Positions 26,376 to 36,038 of a stretch of DNA of 64,000 nucleotides are shown piece after piece (position 1 is the first letter of the stretch; the number at the start of each line of letters is the position of its first letter). The stretch is from NCBI GenBank assembly GCA_048264125.1, contig JBLXDM010000009.1, forward strand, positions 124,001 to 188,000, written 5' to 3'. The notes under the pieces were generated by a model. It was not told the DNA's origin, ran no database searches, and was given only the letters and a program-made list of their open reading frames with translations. This DNA is from M1-B18 sp048264125. GTDB taxonomy: Bacteria > Bacillota > Clostridia > Peptostreptococcales > Natronincolaceae. The position numbers and the translations under genes were made by a program.

Positions 26376-26536
26376 TTAGGATATGGCATTGTATTTACCG
26401 GAATACATCGCAATATCGGCCAAACCAACCGCTTGCTTTGCCGTAGATTTGTCGCCGGAATCAAAGAAATAAAGTCCATAGCTTATGCTGATGGAATATA
26501 GTGTACTTATTAGCATATTCAAAATATCACATCCCA
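26376..26536 (-). pseudogene. Truncated GGDEF (diguanylate cyclase) remnant
   Basis: The open frame of about 53 codons reads ISISYGLYFFDSG, then KQAVGLADIAMYSGK. This is the end of a GGDEF domain, where S-x-G-x-A/L and A-D-x-A-M-Y-x-A/G-K are the conserved last strand and helix. The GGDEF motif itself and everything upstream are gone, and a stop precedes the fragment. It is a decayed cyclic-di-GMP synthase, left between ung and a terminator. Confidence 0.65.
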
Positions 26537-26550
26537 TTAATACTTATAAA

Positions 26551-26582
26551 AGAAAAAAATTGAGGCTAAGGTCCTCAATTAA
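26551..26582 (-). terminator. Terminator of the GntR gene
   Basis: On the minus strand AATTGAGG/CCTCAATT (8 bp, 7-base loop) is followed by TTTTTT. It lies about 45 bases after the regulator's stop. Confidence 0.85.
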
Positions 26583-26629
26583 TTATAGCTAATTTTTCAT
26601 TTCAAGTCCATATTTTGTAAATTCAAGTG

Positions 26630-27358
26630 CTAATACAGCTCAGTATAAAAGGTATACTTATCACCGCGTATAATGCTTCTTCTTATCTCTATGGGCCTTT
26701 GAGCCTCGGATACAGTTGTTCTTTCAGTAAAAAATACCGGTGCACCAGCTTCGATGCTAAGATAGCCTGCCTCCTCAACATCAGCGGTTTTAGGGCTTAT
26801 ATATTCCTTCGCCTTTTTGATTTTAAACCCATACCTGTATTCAATTAAATCATAAATGGATTTTTCCTCCAAATTATAGCTTAACAAACCAGGAAAAAGC
26901 TTGGCCGGAAGAAAGGAGCTTTCTATGATCATAGGGTATTCGTTAAACCATCGTAATCTAATGATCTCGAAGACCCCTTCATTTTCATTTAGTTCCAGCT
27001 TTTCTGCCACATCCCAGGGCGCTGGTATTTCTCTTTTCTCAATAATAGTGGTTCTGGTATTAAAGGAGGAATTCATAAAATCTCTACTGAAGCTATAGAA
27101 CCTCAATAGGCTTTGCTCAATTGCAGAATTGCAAACCACAGAGCCCTTACCCTTTTCCGTCCGTATAAGTCCCTGCTTTTTCAGCTCCATCAATGCACTT
27201 CTGATGGTGGCTCTGGTGACACTAAATTCCTGTGACAGCACATTTTCCGATGGGATAAGGGTATCCACAGGATAAACATTTGCTTTAATTCTTTCCTTTA
27301 AAACCTCTTTGATTTGAAGGTAATACGGCAACGAACTATTTTTGATGAAGACTTCCAC
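26630..27358 (-). CDS. GntR-family regulator, HutC/UTRA type
   Basis: The protein has 242 residues. The N-terminal winged helix (YYLQIKEVLKERI, then LSQEFSVTRATIRSALMELKKQG and RTEKGKGSVV) is followed by a UTRA ligand domain (about 85-240), which in relatives binds sugars, amines or phosphonates. The start is a GTG with GAGGAG twelve bases upstream, a wide spacing that may mean weak translation. It lies 119 bases downstream of the acetyltransferase gene in the same direction. With phosphonate genes elsewhere in the window, a PhnF-like role is conceivable but unproven. Confidence 0.92.
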   Translation of the reverse strand: MEVFIKNSSLPYYLQIKEVLKERIKANVYPVDTLIPSENVLSQEFSVTRATIRSALMELKKQGLIRTEKGKGSVVCNSAIEQSLLRFYSFSRDFMNSSFNTRTTIIEKREIPAPWDVAEKLELNENEGVFEIIRLRWFNEYPMIIESSFLPAKLFPGLLSYNLEEKSIYDLIEYRYGFKIKKAKEYISPKTADVEEAGYLSIEAGAPVFFTERTTVSEAQRPIEIRRSIIRGDKYTFYTELY

Positions 27359-27477
27359 CTTCGTATTCAGCTCCTCGATTATTTTAACTTATTATTTGCC
27401 AATACATATATAATAACAGATTTTATTTTTTTATCCAGTGGGAATATAGACGCAAATTCAAATATTTTAGTTTTCTT

Positions 27478-28245
27478 CTATTCGCTGCTGGCAGCTTGGC
27501 CTTTTGCATTTATCATTCTATAGCCAATCAGAAATCCACCTGGTTCGCCTTCGGTTTTCTCTACATAATCCCCTATATAGCCCTTCTCCAATAGCTTTAT
27601 TTGCTGATCAATGTCCTTGTTCTTAACCATTACAGAGGCTTCGGAAACCCTTCTTTTAATATCCCTTAGATTTCTACTCAACAGATATCTAAGCTTACCC
27701 CCATAAACGCCATCCCTTAGGCTCAGTGCCTGTATGGAAAGCTGGTAGCTTATTACGCTCTTCAGACTTGGGTAATTGTATGGCGATACAGTGCTCAATA
27801 TATAATAAAAGCTTTGCTTCTCAACATAGTCGATGGTATGCTTTAGCATTCTCTCCTGTAATCGATTTCCCCTGTATTCTGGATGCACCGCTGTTGCCTC
27901 CAGATGCACAACTCTGTCCAGCTCCTCCTCCGCTATTCCCAGCTCCCTTCCCAGATTCCAGTCACTGTTGCCTGGAAAGGAAACCGTTCGATAGGCTACT
28001 AGACCTTTATTAACATATATTCCGATAGCCTTACCGCTGCCGGGCCTTAAAACCTGCTCCAATATAAATTCTCTAGAATCCATAACAAACAATTCCTGAT
28101 TATCCAATGAGTCTGCTACAATAGTCTGCAGCTGTAGTATCTCCTCTAGGTGGGACTCATTTAAGAATTTCATCTCATAATTAACCATCTTTACAGTATT
28201 ATTTATGCTTCTCTTAAGAATACCGCCTTCAATGAATTCCTTCAT
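27478..28245 (-). CDS. GNAT-family acetyltransferase
   Basis: The protein has 255 residues. The acetyl-CoA binding core lies in residues about 115-165: VVHLEATAVHPEYRGNRLQERML, with the R/Q-x-x-G/N-x-G/L loop in the form YRGNRLQ. Strand 5 and the later helix (SFYYILSTVSPYNYPSLKSVI) complete the fold. The C-terminal 80 or so residues are less typical. The substrate is unknown. GGGGAGG is eight bases before the ATG. It may share a transcript with the GntR regulator downstream. Confidence 0.85.
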   Translation of the reverse strand: MKEFIEGGILKRSINNTVKMVNYEMKFLNESHLEEILQLQTIVADSLDNQELFVMDSREFILEQVLRPGSGKAIGIYVNKGLVAYRTVSFPGNSDWNLGRELGIAEEELDRVVHLEATAVHPEYRGNRLQERMLKHTIDYVEKQSFYYILSTVSPYNYPSLKSVISYQLSIQALSLRDGVYGGKLRYLLSRNLRDIKRRVSEASVMVKNKDIDQQIKLLEKGYIGDYVEKTEGEPGGFLIGYRMINAKGQAASSE

Positions 28246-28481
28246 ACCCTATTCCTCCCCTAGCTTATTAAATTAAGCTTTATTAGTATATTAAATCACA
28301 TTGCATGTTTACTTGTCTATACATGTTATGCTTTCACTTATGCATTTATGTCACGTTTTATTGCGGAGTATAAAATATACCCTAAAGTTATTTCAACACT
28401 TAGAGCAAGACACCTATCTAATAAATACCCAAAAAATAATTCTACATAGCATTAAATATCATTATTCTATGTTAAATTAAA

Positions 28482-28508
28482 AACAAACCCCCAATAAAAT
28501 TGGAGGTT
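28482..28508 (-). terminator. Terminator of the chemotaxis operon
   Basis: On the minus strand AAACCTCCAA and TTGGGGGTTT pair with one mismatch, followed by GTTTTTAATT. The 240-base gap between this hairpin and the acetyltransferase gene on its left is AT-rich and shows no gene. Confidence 0.65.
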
Positions 28509-28519
28509 TATAATAAATG

Positions 28520-28915
28520 TTATTTAATTAGACCAAGCTTTTTAATGACCTCCAGCATTTTTTCGGTATCAATCGGCTTTGCCGCATATGCATCACATCC
28601 AATTTCGAAGGCTTTTTGTACAAATTGTGTTTCTGCCAGAGCAGTAGTCATTATAACCTTTGCTCGACCTTCTGCCTTTATTCCCTTCTGATTCTCTAAA
28701 TCCCTCATTACCTTTAATACCTTGACCCCGTCTACCTTCGGCATCATTATATCAAGACAAATAAGGTCATAGGGCATTCCATCCTTTATTGCCATCATAA
28801 ATGCATCTATTGCCTCTAGCCCATCCACAACAAGGTCACATTCACCGTATTTGGAAAGCAGCTTAAACAAGAACTTTCTGCTCACCATGTCATCTTCAAC
28901 TATAAGTATCCTCAT
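28520..28915 (-). CDS. Single-domain response regulator
   Basis: The protein has 131 residues and is a receiver domain only. The acidic pocket is EDD at the N-terminus, the phosphorylation site is Asp55 (LICLDIMMP), Thr/Ser lies in VIMTTA and the conserved Lys in AKPID. It has no output domain. As the last gene of the operon, ten bases after the hybrid kinase, it most likely takes phosphate from that kinase. Confidence 0.95.
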   Translation of the reverse strand: MRILIVEDDMVSRKFLFKLLSKYGECDLVVDGLEAIDAFMMAIKDGMPYDLICLDIMMPKVDGVKVLKVMRDLENQKGIKAEGRAKVIMTTALAETQFVQKAFEIGCDAYAAKPIDTEKMLEVIKKLGLIK

Positions 28916-28925
28916 AAAATCCCCC

Positions 28926-31900
28926 CTATTCTAATGTCTTAAGTAAAATTTTATATTCATCAATTAATAATTTTGCATTTTCTATAGCAGACTTTAAATC
29001 ACCCCGCCTAAAGGATAGCTGTACCTTAAAGGCTAGGCCCTTGATATCCTCAAGGTCTAATTCATTAGACAATTCCTTAATTCTTTGTGCTACCTCCTCT
29101 ATGATGGTAGTATCGTTCTTTTTTACCATAGCTTCCATTTCAAATATATGTTTTTCTATATCCTGCAGTCCTTCTATCTGATTCTTTTTAGAAAGCTTTT
29201 TAACCATCGTAGAGCCTGCTTCTACTACTAGAAAATGATTTACAAGCTTCTGTATGTCTTCATCATCGGTATTACTTGATAATTCCTCTAATGTTGTAAA
29301 TAACTCCTCAATTTGTATTGGCTTAGATATGTATCCATCCATGCCCATAGATAGAAATCTCTCACGGTCACCCTTTAGAGCAAAGGCCGTTACTGCAATG
29401 ATAGGGACATTTTTTTTAGCCTCCTCAAGATTTCTAATAGCCCTTGTGGCCTCTATTCCGTCCATTATGGGCATTTGAATATCCATCAACACCGCATCAT
29501 ACAAATTCCTTTGACAAGCCTCAAGAGCCTCCTGACCATTGGTTACAGCCTCTACATAATGACCTATCTTATGAAGCATGCTGCTAATTACCACTCGATT
29601 TATTGAGTCATCCTCTGCTAATAATAGCTTTAGCGGCTTAGTCGACTTGAGCTGTGCCAGCTCCTTTATGCTTCTCTCCTTTGGTCTTTCCCCCAGCTTT
29701 AGCCTAAGCTGAAAATAAAAGCTGCTCCCTCTCTGTTTCTCACTTTCTACCCGTATACTGCCACCCATTAGCTCTATTAGCTGCTTTGTTATTACTAAAC
29801 CTAAGCCCGTACCGCCATATTTTCGTGTAATAGAGCCATCCACTTGACTAAACTTCTTAAATAATCTTTTCAATTCCTCATTGGATATTCCAATACCTGT
29901 ATCCTTAACAGTAAACTTGAGAATTATATCCTCACCCTCACAGGCAATATTTTTAATTGCTACTAAAACAGCTCCCTTGTCGGTAAACTTTATAGCATTG
30001 TTTATTAGATTATTCAGAACCTGACGCAACCTATAGGGGTCACCTTTAATATATTGAGGAATTGATGAAGAGAAGGAATAATCAAGCTCCAAGCCCTTTC
30101 TTATGGCATAAGAATGATGAAACTTAACAGTCTCCTCAATTAACTCCTTTATATCAAAATTAATTTCCTCTAACATCAATTTGCCGGCTTCCATTTTAGA
30201 GAAATCCAAAACATCATTTATAACCTGTAACAATGAATTGGCGCAGGTTTTGGCTGTGCTTAGATAATCTCTTTGCTCGTGATTTAGCTCTGTTTGTTGT
30301 GCCAAATCTATCATTCCCATGATACCATTTAGTGGAGTCCTTATTTCATGGCTCATATTTGCTAAGAATTCGCTTTTAGCTCTATTACTTTCTTCTGCAG
30401 CCTCCTTAGCAGTCTTTAGCTCCAGTTCAGTTTTCTTTTTGTGATTTATATCTGTGATTATTGTTGCTATATAGCCCTCCTTAGGGCTGTATATAGCCAA
30501 GGTATACCATTTTTCAGATATGTCGGAATAATATTCGTCTATGTATAGGCTTGTTTTTTCAAGAATAATCCTTTTGTAGAGCTTCATATTTTCATAATGC
30601 TCATACATATTGTGTTTATAAACCTCTGAATATAGTTTGCCAATAACCTCCATCGGCTCTAGATCCAGCATCGAGCCGTATGAGTCATTTATTTCGAGAA
30701 ATTCCAAGTCTACTGGCATACTATACTCATCATAAATGATTCTATGATATGCAAACCCGCTATGCATATTCTTAAAAAGCAAATGATATTTTTCTTCACT
30801 TTGTCTTAAAGCTTCATCTGATTCCTTTCTTTCAGAAATATCTCTTATAATACTGATAATAACCTTTTGATCTCCAAGCCTTGTCCCCATTGCTCCAACC
30901 TCTACATAAAAGCTTTTGCCATCTCTTCTTTTATGTAGGGTTTCAAAGGTTATACTACCTACTAAAGCAGCCTTTAACTGCCCCTCCACATCTTTGGTTT
31001 CTGCCCTCAGCTCGCGGATATTCATGGATAGTAGCTCTTCCCTTGAATACCCATAGGACCTAATAGCCGCCTCATTCGCCTCAATTATTTTACCGCAGGT
31101 GGTCATAAATAGAATAATATCCCTCTCATTCTGCGATAATATCTGATATCTTTTAAGTGCCTCTTCGGCCTCTTTTCTTTCGGTGATATCAAAGACAGCA
31201 CCTATGTAGCCTTCAAATTCATTATCTAGGTCGTAAAAGGGAGTCCCTACATTTAGACACCACCGATATTCTCCATCGTATCTTCTCATCCGATACTCCA
31301 ATTCATAGAATTCTCTTTTATTGAAGGCCAGATTAAAGATCTCGTGGACGCGCTGGATATCCTCGGGGTGTACAGCATTTGACCAGCCTATATCAGATGA
31401 TTCCTCTAATGTCATACCTGTAAAATCCCGCCACAGCTTATTTACATAGTCACTTTTTTTATCACTCCCTATATGCCAAACCATTGTAGGAAAATGCTCT
31501 AGCATCTTTAGCGAATGATTCTTAGCTCTTACTAGTCTCTCTTCATTAAGCTTTTTATCCGTAATATCCTCCATAACCACCATTACCTGTCTTTCATTAT
31601 CAGCGGCTAGGGGTACAAAATGCGTTTGATACCAATAAAACTGTTGTATTCCATCTATCATTAAAGGTAGCTCAATCTCAATATTGTTATAGGGCTTTCC
31701 CTTGCTAAATACCTTTTCTATATTGGACCTAAGTAGACATATGGTGCAGTTCAAATGAGAGCCACAGCCCTTTGTGCTATTGGGACACATGAGGCTTTCT
31801 CCCAGCTTTAATCCCACAACCTCATTGGTGTTAGTCTTAAGCATGTTTAAAAAGGATTTATTTACCTGCTTTATTACCCTGTCATGATTAACTATTGCAG

Positions 31901-32369
31901 TTCCAAGGGGGGCAGATTCAAAGGTGATGCTCAGATTATTTCTCTCGCTCCGTAATTCCTCTTCTATTCTTCTGATTCTAGTAATGTCTCTAAAGACTAC
32001 AACCAAACCTAAAACTTCCCCAGTATCATTCTTTATCGGTGAAAAATTAGCAGATATGTAAATTTTAGTGCCATCTTTTTTAATAAGCTGAGTATCCTTA
32101 AAAAGCCCTTGAGACCTCTGGGAACTAAGTATGGTAACGAGATAATCATTCAACTCCCGATTATACTCTGGATTATCATTTATTAGTGTAAATATCGCTT
32201 CAAAGGCTTCTCCAATTGCATCTCTAACCTGCCATCCAGTGATATCCTCTGCTGAATTGTTCATATATGTGATTTTACCATTTACATTTGTTGCAATAAC
32301 CCCGTCCCCAATGCTTTCCAATGCAGTAATCAAGAATTTTTGATTTTCACCTGTTATAAATTCTATCAT
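28926..32369 (-). CDS. Multi-PAS soluble hybrid histidine kinase
   Basis: The protein has 1147 residues and no membrane segments. Five PAS-type domains occupy about 1-645. They are followed by HisKA with the phospho-His in ANMSHEIRTPLNG (near 670), an ATPase domain (about 775-890, GTGLGLVITKQLIELMGG), a receiver domain (about 915-1030, LMDIQMPIMDG) and a helical C-terminus without an obvious phosphotransfer His. PAS2 contains four Cys (195, 202, 208, 211; CX6CX5CX2C), which could bind a metal or Fe-S cluster and sense redox state. GAAGGAGAG precedes the ATG. Its place behind cheB suggests that it feeds a cytoplasmic signal into chemotaxis or a parallel pathway. Confidence 0.95.
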   Translation of the reverse strand: MIEFITGENQKFLITALESIGDGVIATNVNGKITYMNNSAEDITGWQVRDAIGEAFEAIFTLINDNPEYNRELNDYLVTILSSQRSQGLFKDTQLIKKDGTKIYISANFSPIKNDTGEVLGLVVVFRDITRIRRIEEELRSERNNLSITFESAPLGTAIVNHDRVIKQVNKSFLNMLKTNTNEVVGLKLGESLMCPNSTKGCGSHLNCTICLLRSNIEKVFSKGKPYNNIEIELPLMIDGIQQFYWYQTHFVPLAADNERQVMVVMEDITDKKLNEERLVRAKNHSLKMLEHFPTMVWHIGSDKKSDYVNKLWRDFTGMTLEESSDIGWSNAVHPEDIQRVHEIFNLAFNKREFYELEYRMRRYDGEYRWCLNVGTPFYDLDNEFEGYIGAVFDITERKEAEEALKRYQILSQNERDIILFMTTCGKIIEANEAAIRSYGYSREELLSMNIRELRAETKDVEGQLKAALVGSITFETLHKRRDGKSFYVEVGAMGTRLGDQKVIISIIRDISERKESDEALRQSEEKYHLLFKNMHSGFAYHRIIYDEYSMPVDLEFLEINDSYGSMLDLEPMEVIGKLYSEVYKHNMYEHYENMKLYKRIILEKTSLYIDEYYSDISEKWYTLAIYSPKEGYIATIITDINHKKKTELELKTAKEAAEESNRAKSEFLANMSHEIRTPLNGIMGMIDLAQQTELNHEQRDYLSTAKTCANSLLQVINDVLDFSKMEAGKLMLEEINFDIKELIEETVKFHHSYAIRKGLELDYSFSSSIPQYIKGDPYRLRQVLNNLINNAIKFTDKGAVLVAIKNIACEGEDIILKFTVKDTGIGISNEELKRLFKKFSQVDGSITRKYGGTGLGLVITKQLIELMGGSIRVESEKQRGSSFYFQLRLKLGERPKERSIKELAQLKSTKPLKLLLAEDDSINRVVISSMLHKIGHYVEAVTNGQEALEACQRNLYDAVLMDIQMPIMDGIEATRAIRNLEEAKKNVPIIAVTAFALKGDRERFLSMGMDGYISKPIQIEELFTTLEELSSNTDDEDIQKLVNHFLVVEAGSTMVKKLSKKNQIEGLQDIEKHIFEMEAMVKKNDTTIIEEVAQRIKELSNELDLEDIKGLAFKVQLSFRRGDLKSAIENAKLLIDEYKILLKTLE

Positions 32370-32393
32370 GGGATTACTCTCCTTCTCTATTTT

Positions 32394-33413
32394 CTAAAGG
32401 TAACTCAACATAGTCAGTAATACCTGAGGTATATTAGCTAAGGAAGCCTGTTTTTCCACTGCACCTAAATTGAAGGCTGTCTTTGGCATACCATAAACCA
32501 CAGAAGAAGCCTCATCCTGGCCAATTGTTCTGGCCCCCCGTCTTCTCATAGCTAAAAGTCCCTTTGCTCCGTCATATCCCATTCCCGTTAATATGATGCC
32601 AATGCTTTTATCTCCCACTGTCTTTGCTACGGATTCAAATAAAACATCAACCGAAGGACAATGCCCATTAACCTTTTCGCCTTGGTAGCATTCCACCTTA
32701 TACCTGTTGCCTACCTTATGAACCCTCATGTGCTGATCCCCAGGTGCAATCAACACTTTGCCCGCCTCAACAAAATCCCCAGTTTCAGCCTCTTTCACCG
32801 ACAAAAGGGTAGTTGTGTCTAATCTTTCAGCAAACATACGAGAGAATACAGGAGGTATATGCTGTGTTATAACTATTCCCGGCATGTCAGGTGGAAGCTT
32901 TTTTAGTATACTGGCCAGTGCCTCTGTACCACCTGTGGATGCTCCAATAGCTATTATTTTACTACTATCGTCGATACCAGTGCTAATGTTAGTTTTACCT
33001 TCTATCGTCGTTTTTTTAGGCGCCTTATCACCCTTTACAGTCTTTATTTTATTTATAAGCCTATGGATAAAGCCTTCTATGCCTTCAACAGAGTTAAAGT
33101 CTGGCTTAGAGACAAAATCAACTGCACCATTGCTTAGAGCTTCAAAAATAGAATCATTCATCGAGCTAATGATAATTACAGGCAATGGATACTGAGGCAA
33201 TAGCCTCCTTATAAATTCTATGCCATTCATCTTAGGCATCTCTACATCACAAACCATCACATCTGGATTGTACCTAAGTATTTTATCCCTGGCATCAAAG
33301 GGGTCTGCGGCAGTCGCTACTATTTCTATGGAGGGATCAGTTGCTATACCCCTACTCAATACCTCCCTAAATACCAGGCTATCGTCAACGATTAATACCT
33401 TTATTTTTGTCAT
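32394..33413 (-). CDS. cheB: Chemotaxis protein-glutamate methylesterase
   Basis: The protein has 339 residues. A receiver domain (phospho-acceptor Asp56 in VCDVEMP) is joined by a linker to the esterase domain with the catalytic triad in IGASTGGTEAL (Ser), TQHIPPVFS (His) and GMGYDGAKG (Asp). It removes methyl groups from the receptors and deamidates them, resetting sensitivity. AGGAAGGAG lies upstream of the ATG, and the gap to cheR is five bases. Confidence 0.97.
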   Translation of the reverse strand: MTKIKVLIVDDSLVFREVLSRGIATDPSIEIVATAADPFDARDKILRYNPDVMVCDVEMPKMNGIEFIRRLLPQYPLPVIIISSMNDSIFEALSNGAVDFVSKPDFNSVEGIEGFIHRLINKIKTVKGDKAPKKTTIEGKTNISTGIDDSSKIIAIGASTGGTEALASILKKLPPDMPGIVITQHIPPVFSRMFAERLDTTTLLSVKEAETGDFVEAGKVLIAPGDQHMRVHKVGNRYKVECYQGEKVNGHCPSVDVLFESVAKTVGDKSIGIILTGMGYDGAKGLLAMRRRGARTIGQDEASSVVYGMPKTAFNLGAVEKQASLANIPQVLLTMLSYL

Positions 33414-33418
33414 GCTAC

Positions 33419-34231
33419 CTACTCCTTCCTATAAACAGCAGGCATAATATATTTAAGTTTAGAAGTTTCTCGATTAATAGTTTCAGAATGACCAATAAAT
33501 AGGTAGCCACCTGGTTCTAATGCATTATAGAATTTTTCCACCAGCTTATCCTTTGTTTTATTATCAAAATAAATCATAACGTTCCTACAAAAAATTACAT
33601 TAAACCGCTTCTTAAATGGAAAGCTCTCCATTAGATTAAATCGCCGATATATAACTTCATTCCTTATTTTATCAATAAGGCAAGAATTTTCATTATTCAA
33701 TTTGTTAAAGTAATTAATCCTCCAATGGACAGGCAATGCAGCAATTCTATCATTACAATATATTCCTTTTTTTGCAATTTCCAGTATTCCATTTGATATG
33801 TCTGTAGCAAGCACCTTTGTATCCCATAGGGCCTTACTCTCACCGAAGTATTCATCTAAAAGCATTGCAAGGGTGTAGGGCTCCTCACCAGAAGAGCAGC
33901 CGGCACTCCAAATTCTTAAGTCCTTGTTCCGCTGTGTATTGCTCAGATAAGGAAGTACCTTATCTCTAAAAAAATAAAAGTGCTCTGTCTCCCGCATAAA
34001 GAAAGTATGATTTGTAGTTATCTTATCCAAAAGTGTCACTGCTGCTATACCGGTTTTATCTGTTATAATATATTCGAAGTATTCAGTAAAGCTTTTTAGC
34101 TTTAGCTCATTTAAAACACTATGCAGCCTACCTGTAATTAAGGTTTGTTTCTCTTCCTTCAAATGTATCCCGTAGTTGAATTTTATGTAATCAGCCAATT
34201 GTCGAAATTCCTTCATACTGATAGCTATCAA
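33419..34231 (-). CDS. cheR: Chemotaxis receptor methyltransferase
   Basis: The protein has 270 residues. A short N-terminal helical domain is followed by the SAM-binding domain: IWSAGCSSGEEPYTLAML, VLATDIS and FNVIFCRNVMIYF. It methylates glutamates on the receptor coiled coil, working against CheB. The start is a TTG with GGTGAG four bases upstream; an ATG five codons later has no ribosome site. There is no C-terminal TPR or pentapeptide-binding extension. Confidence 0.97.
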   Translation of the reverse strand: MIAISMKEFRQLADYIKFNYGIHLKEEKQTLITGRLHSVLNELKLKSFTEYFEYIITDKTGIAAVTLLDKITTNHTFFMRETEHFYFFRDKVLPYLSNTQRNKDLRIWSAGCSSGEEPYTLAMLLDEYFGESKALWDTKVLATDISNGILEIAKKGIYCNDRIAALPVHWRINYFNKLNNENSCLIDKIRNEVIYRRFNLMESFPFKKRFNVIFCRNVMIYFDNKTKDKLVEKFYNALEPGGYLFIGHSETINRETSKLKYIMPAVYRKE

Positions 34232-34294
34232 CTAGCTCACCGCCTTAATAGGGTAGGAAGCCCCATAAGGGCCTCCTTAATCACAATACATGTA

Positions 34295-36019
34295 TTAATA
34301 TTTCCCAAATTCTTTATCGCTCAAAAGAATTTTATTTCTTGAGGAAGTAGCTGCTGCCTCTGACCTTGACTCATTATAGGAGGAAGCTACCGTCTTCTTA
34401 TCGGACATCTTCTCCAGCATTTTTAATATCTCTGGACTTATAGCTTCTGTGTTTTGTACATATGTGTTCTTGTTTTTTCTAAGCTTAAATCTACTTACTT
34501 GGTTCCTCATAAGCTCAGCTTGGCTGGATAACTCCTCACTGGCTGCTGCTGACTCCTCTGATGTAGCCGAATTTGTTTGAACGACCTCTGAAACCTGTTG
34601 AAGACCTTGATTAACCTGAGCAATCCCTGCTGCCTGCTCATTGGAAGCAACGGATATATGCTTAACTAGGCTAGCTACCTTAGAAATATCGTCTACTATC
34701 TTACTTAGTGCATCTGCAGTTTCATTAGCAATTTTAGTTCCTCCGTCTACCTTTTTAATAGAGCCTTCTATCATTTCTGTAGTCTCTTTTGCTGCATTAG
34801 CAGATCTTGCTGCTAGATTTCTTACCTCCTCAGCAACTACTGCAAAGCCTTTTCCATGCTGGCCTGCCCTTGCTGCCTCTACGGCTGCATTTAGTGCAAG
34901 AATATTTGTTTGAAATGCTATTTCATCTATTACCTTAATAATTTTCGAGATATTATTAGATGAGTCATTTATTTCATCCATTGCCATCAGCATTTGCCTC
35001 ATTCGCTCATTACCCTTAACTGCATTTTCCTTAGACACCTCAGCCAGATGATTTGCCTCACCTGCATTATCTGCATTAAGTCTTGTTTGAGCTGAAATCT
35101 CTTCAATTGAGGCAGTAAGCTCCTCCACTGAGCTGGCCTGCTCAGTAGCCCCTTGAGATAGCTCCATACTCGATTCTGAAACCTGTCTAGACCCCGCTGC
35201 CACTTGAGCTGATGCTACACTAATATTAGACATTACATCATTTAGATTATCTGCCATTTGACTAAAGGCATTTGCCAATACCCCTACCTCATCTCTAGAG
35301 TTATTTTCAAGCGCGACATCCAAATCACCCTCAGCTATTTTATTGGCTACCTCAACCACCTTAGCCAGTGGTCTACTTATGATACCTGCAACTAAAAAGC
35401 CAAGGCCTATTGCTAATATCATCCCAGCAGCAACTATAGCCAGCATAATTTTAGACTGCAGCTGGTAATCAGCAGTATTCTGTTGTGCCTTAGCTGCCGC
35501 AGCTGTTAGATTATAATCTATAAGCTTTCCTAGCTGTTCTTCAACCTTATTTCTGGCAGCTGTAAATTCTCCAATTCTATCCTTCGCTTCCTCCTGCTTA
35601 CCCTCTTCGATAAGGTTTAAGTGCTCCTCACGAATAACTCTATATGCTCCTAAATCCTCTTTTAATCCATCGAAAAGACTTCTCTCCTCTTGATTTTGGA
35701 TGATCTTATCGTATGCTGTTAAAATTTCATTTGTTGTTAAGGACAACTGACTTATTTCATTGCTTCTCGCTTGAAATAGCTCCATGTTACCTTCATAAAG
35801 CATTAAAATGTAATTTGAACGAACTATTAAAAGGGCCTGTTGAATACTGCTTAAGCTTTGGGCCGTTATAAAATTGTGCTCATACATTTCAACACCACGG
35901 GTATTAATATTACTCATGTTAGTGATGCCAATTGCCCCCACTACTCCTATAAACAGGGATATTACAATAAAGCAAATAACAAGCTTACTTTTAATCTTCA
36001 AATTTATGAACCATTTCAC
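34295..36019 (-). CDS. Methyl-accepting chemotaxis protein
   Basis: The protein has 574 residues. A membrane segment (about 13-32) is followed by a four-helix-bundle sensor domain, a second membrane segment (about 190-212), HAMP and the signalling coiled coil with tip KVIDEIAFQTNILALNAAVEAARAG. The last 50 residues are flexible and hydrophilic. The start is a GTG with AGGAGGAA seven bases upstream. Being inside the che operon, it is probably the founding receptor of this array. Confidence 0.96.
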   Translation of the reverse strand: MKWFINLKIKSKLVICFIVISLFIGVVGAIGITNMSNINTRGVEMYEHNFITAQSLSSIQQALLIVRSNYILMLYEGNMELFQARSNEISQLSLTTNEILTAYDKIIQNQEERSLFDGLKEDLGAYRVIREEHLNLIEEGKQEEAKDRIGEFTAARNKVEEQLGKLIDYNLTAAAAKAQQNTADYQLQSKIMLAIVAAGMILAIGLGFLVAGIISRPLAKVVEVANKIAEGDLDVALENNSRDEVGVLANAFSQMADNLNDVMSNISVASAQVAAGSRQVSESSMELSQGATEQASSVEELTASIEEISAQTRLNADNAGEANHLAEVSKENAVKGNERMRQMLMAMDEINDSSNNISKIIKVIDEIAFQTNILALNAAVEAARAGQHGKGFAVVAEEVRNLAARSANAAKETTEMIEGSIKKVDGGTKIANETADALSKIVDDISKVASLVKHISVASNEQAAGIAQVNQGLQQVSEVVQTNSATSEESAAASEELSSQAELMRNQVSRFKLRKNKNTYVQNTEAISPEILKMLEKMSDKKTVASSYNESRSEAAATSSRNKILLSDKEFGKY

Positions 36020-36038
36020 TCTTATTCCTCCTTGTAAT

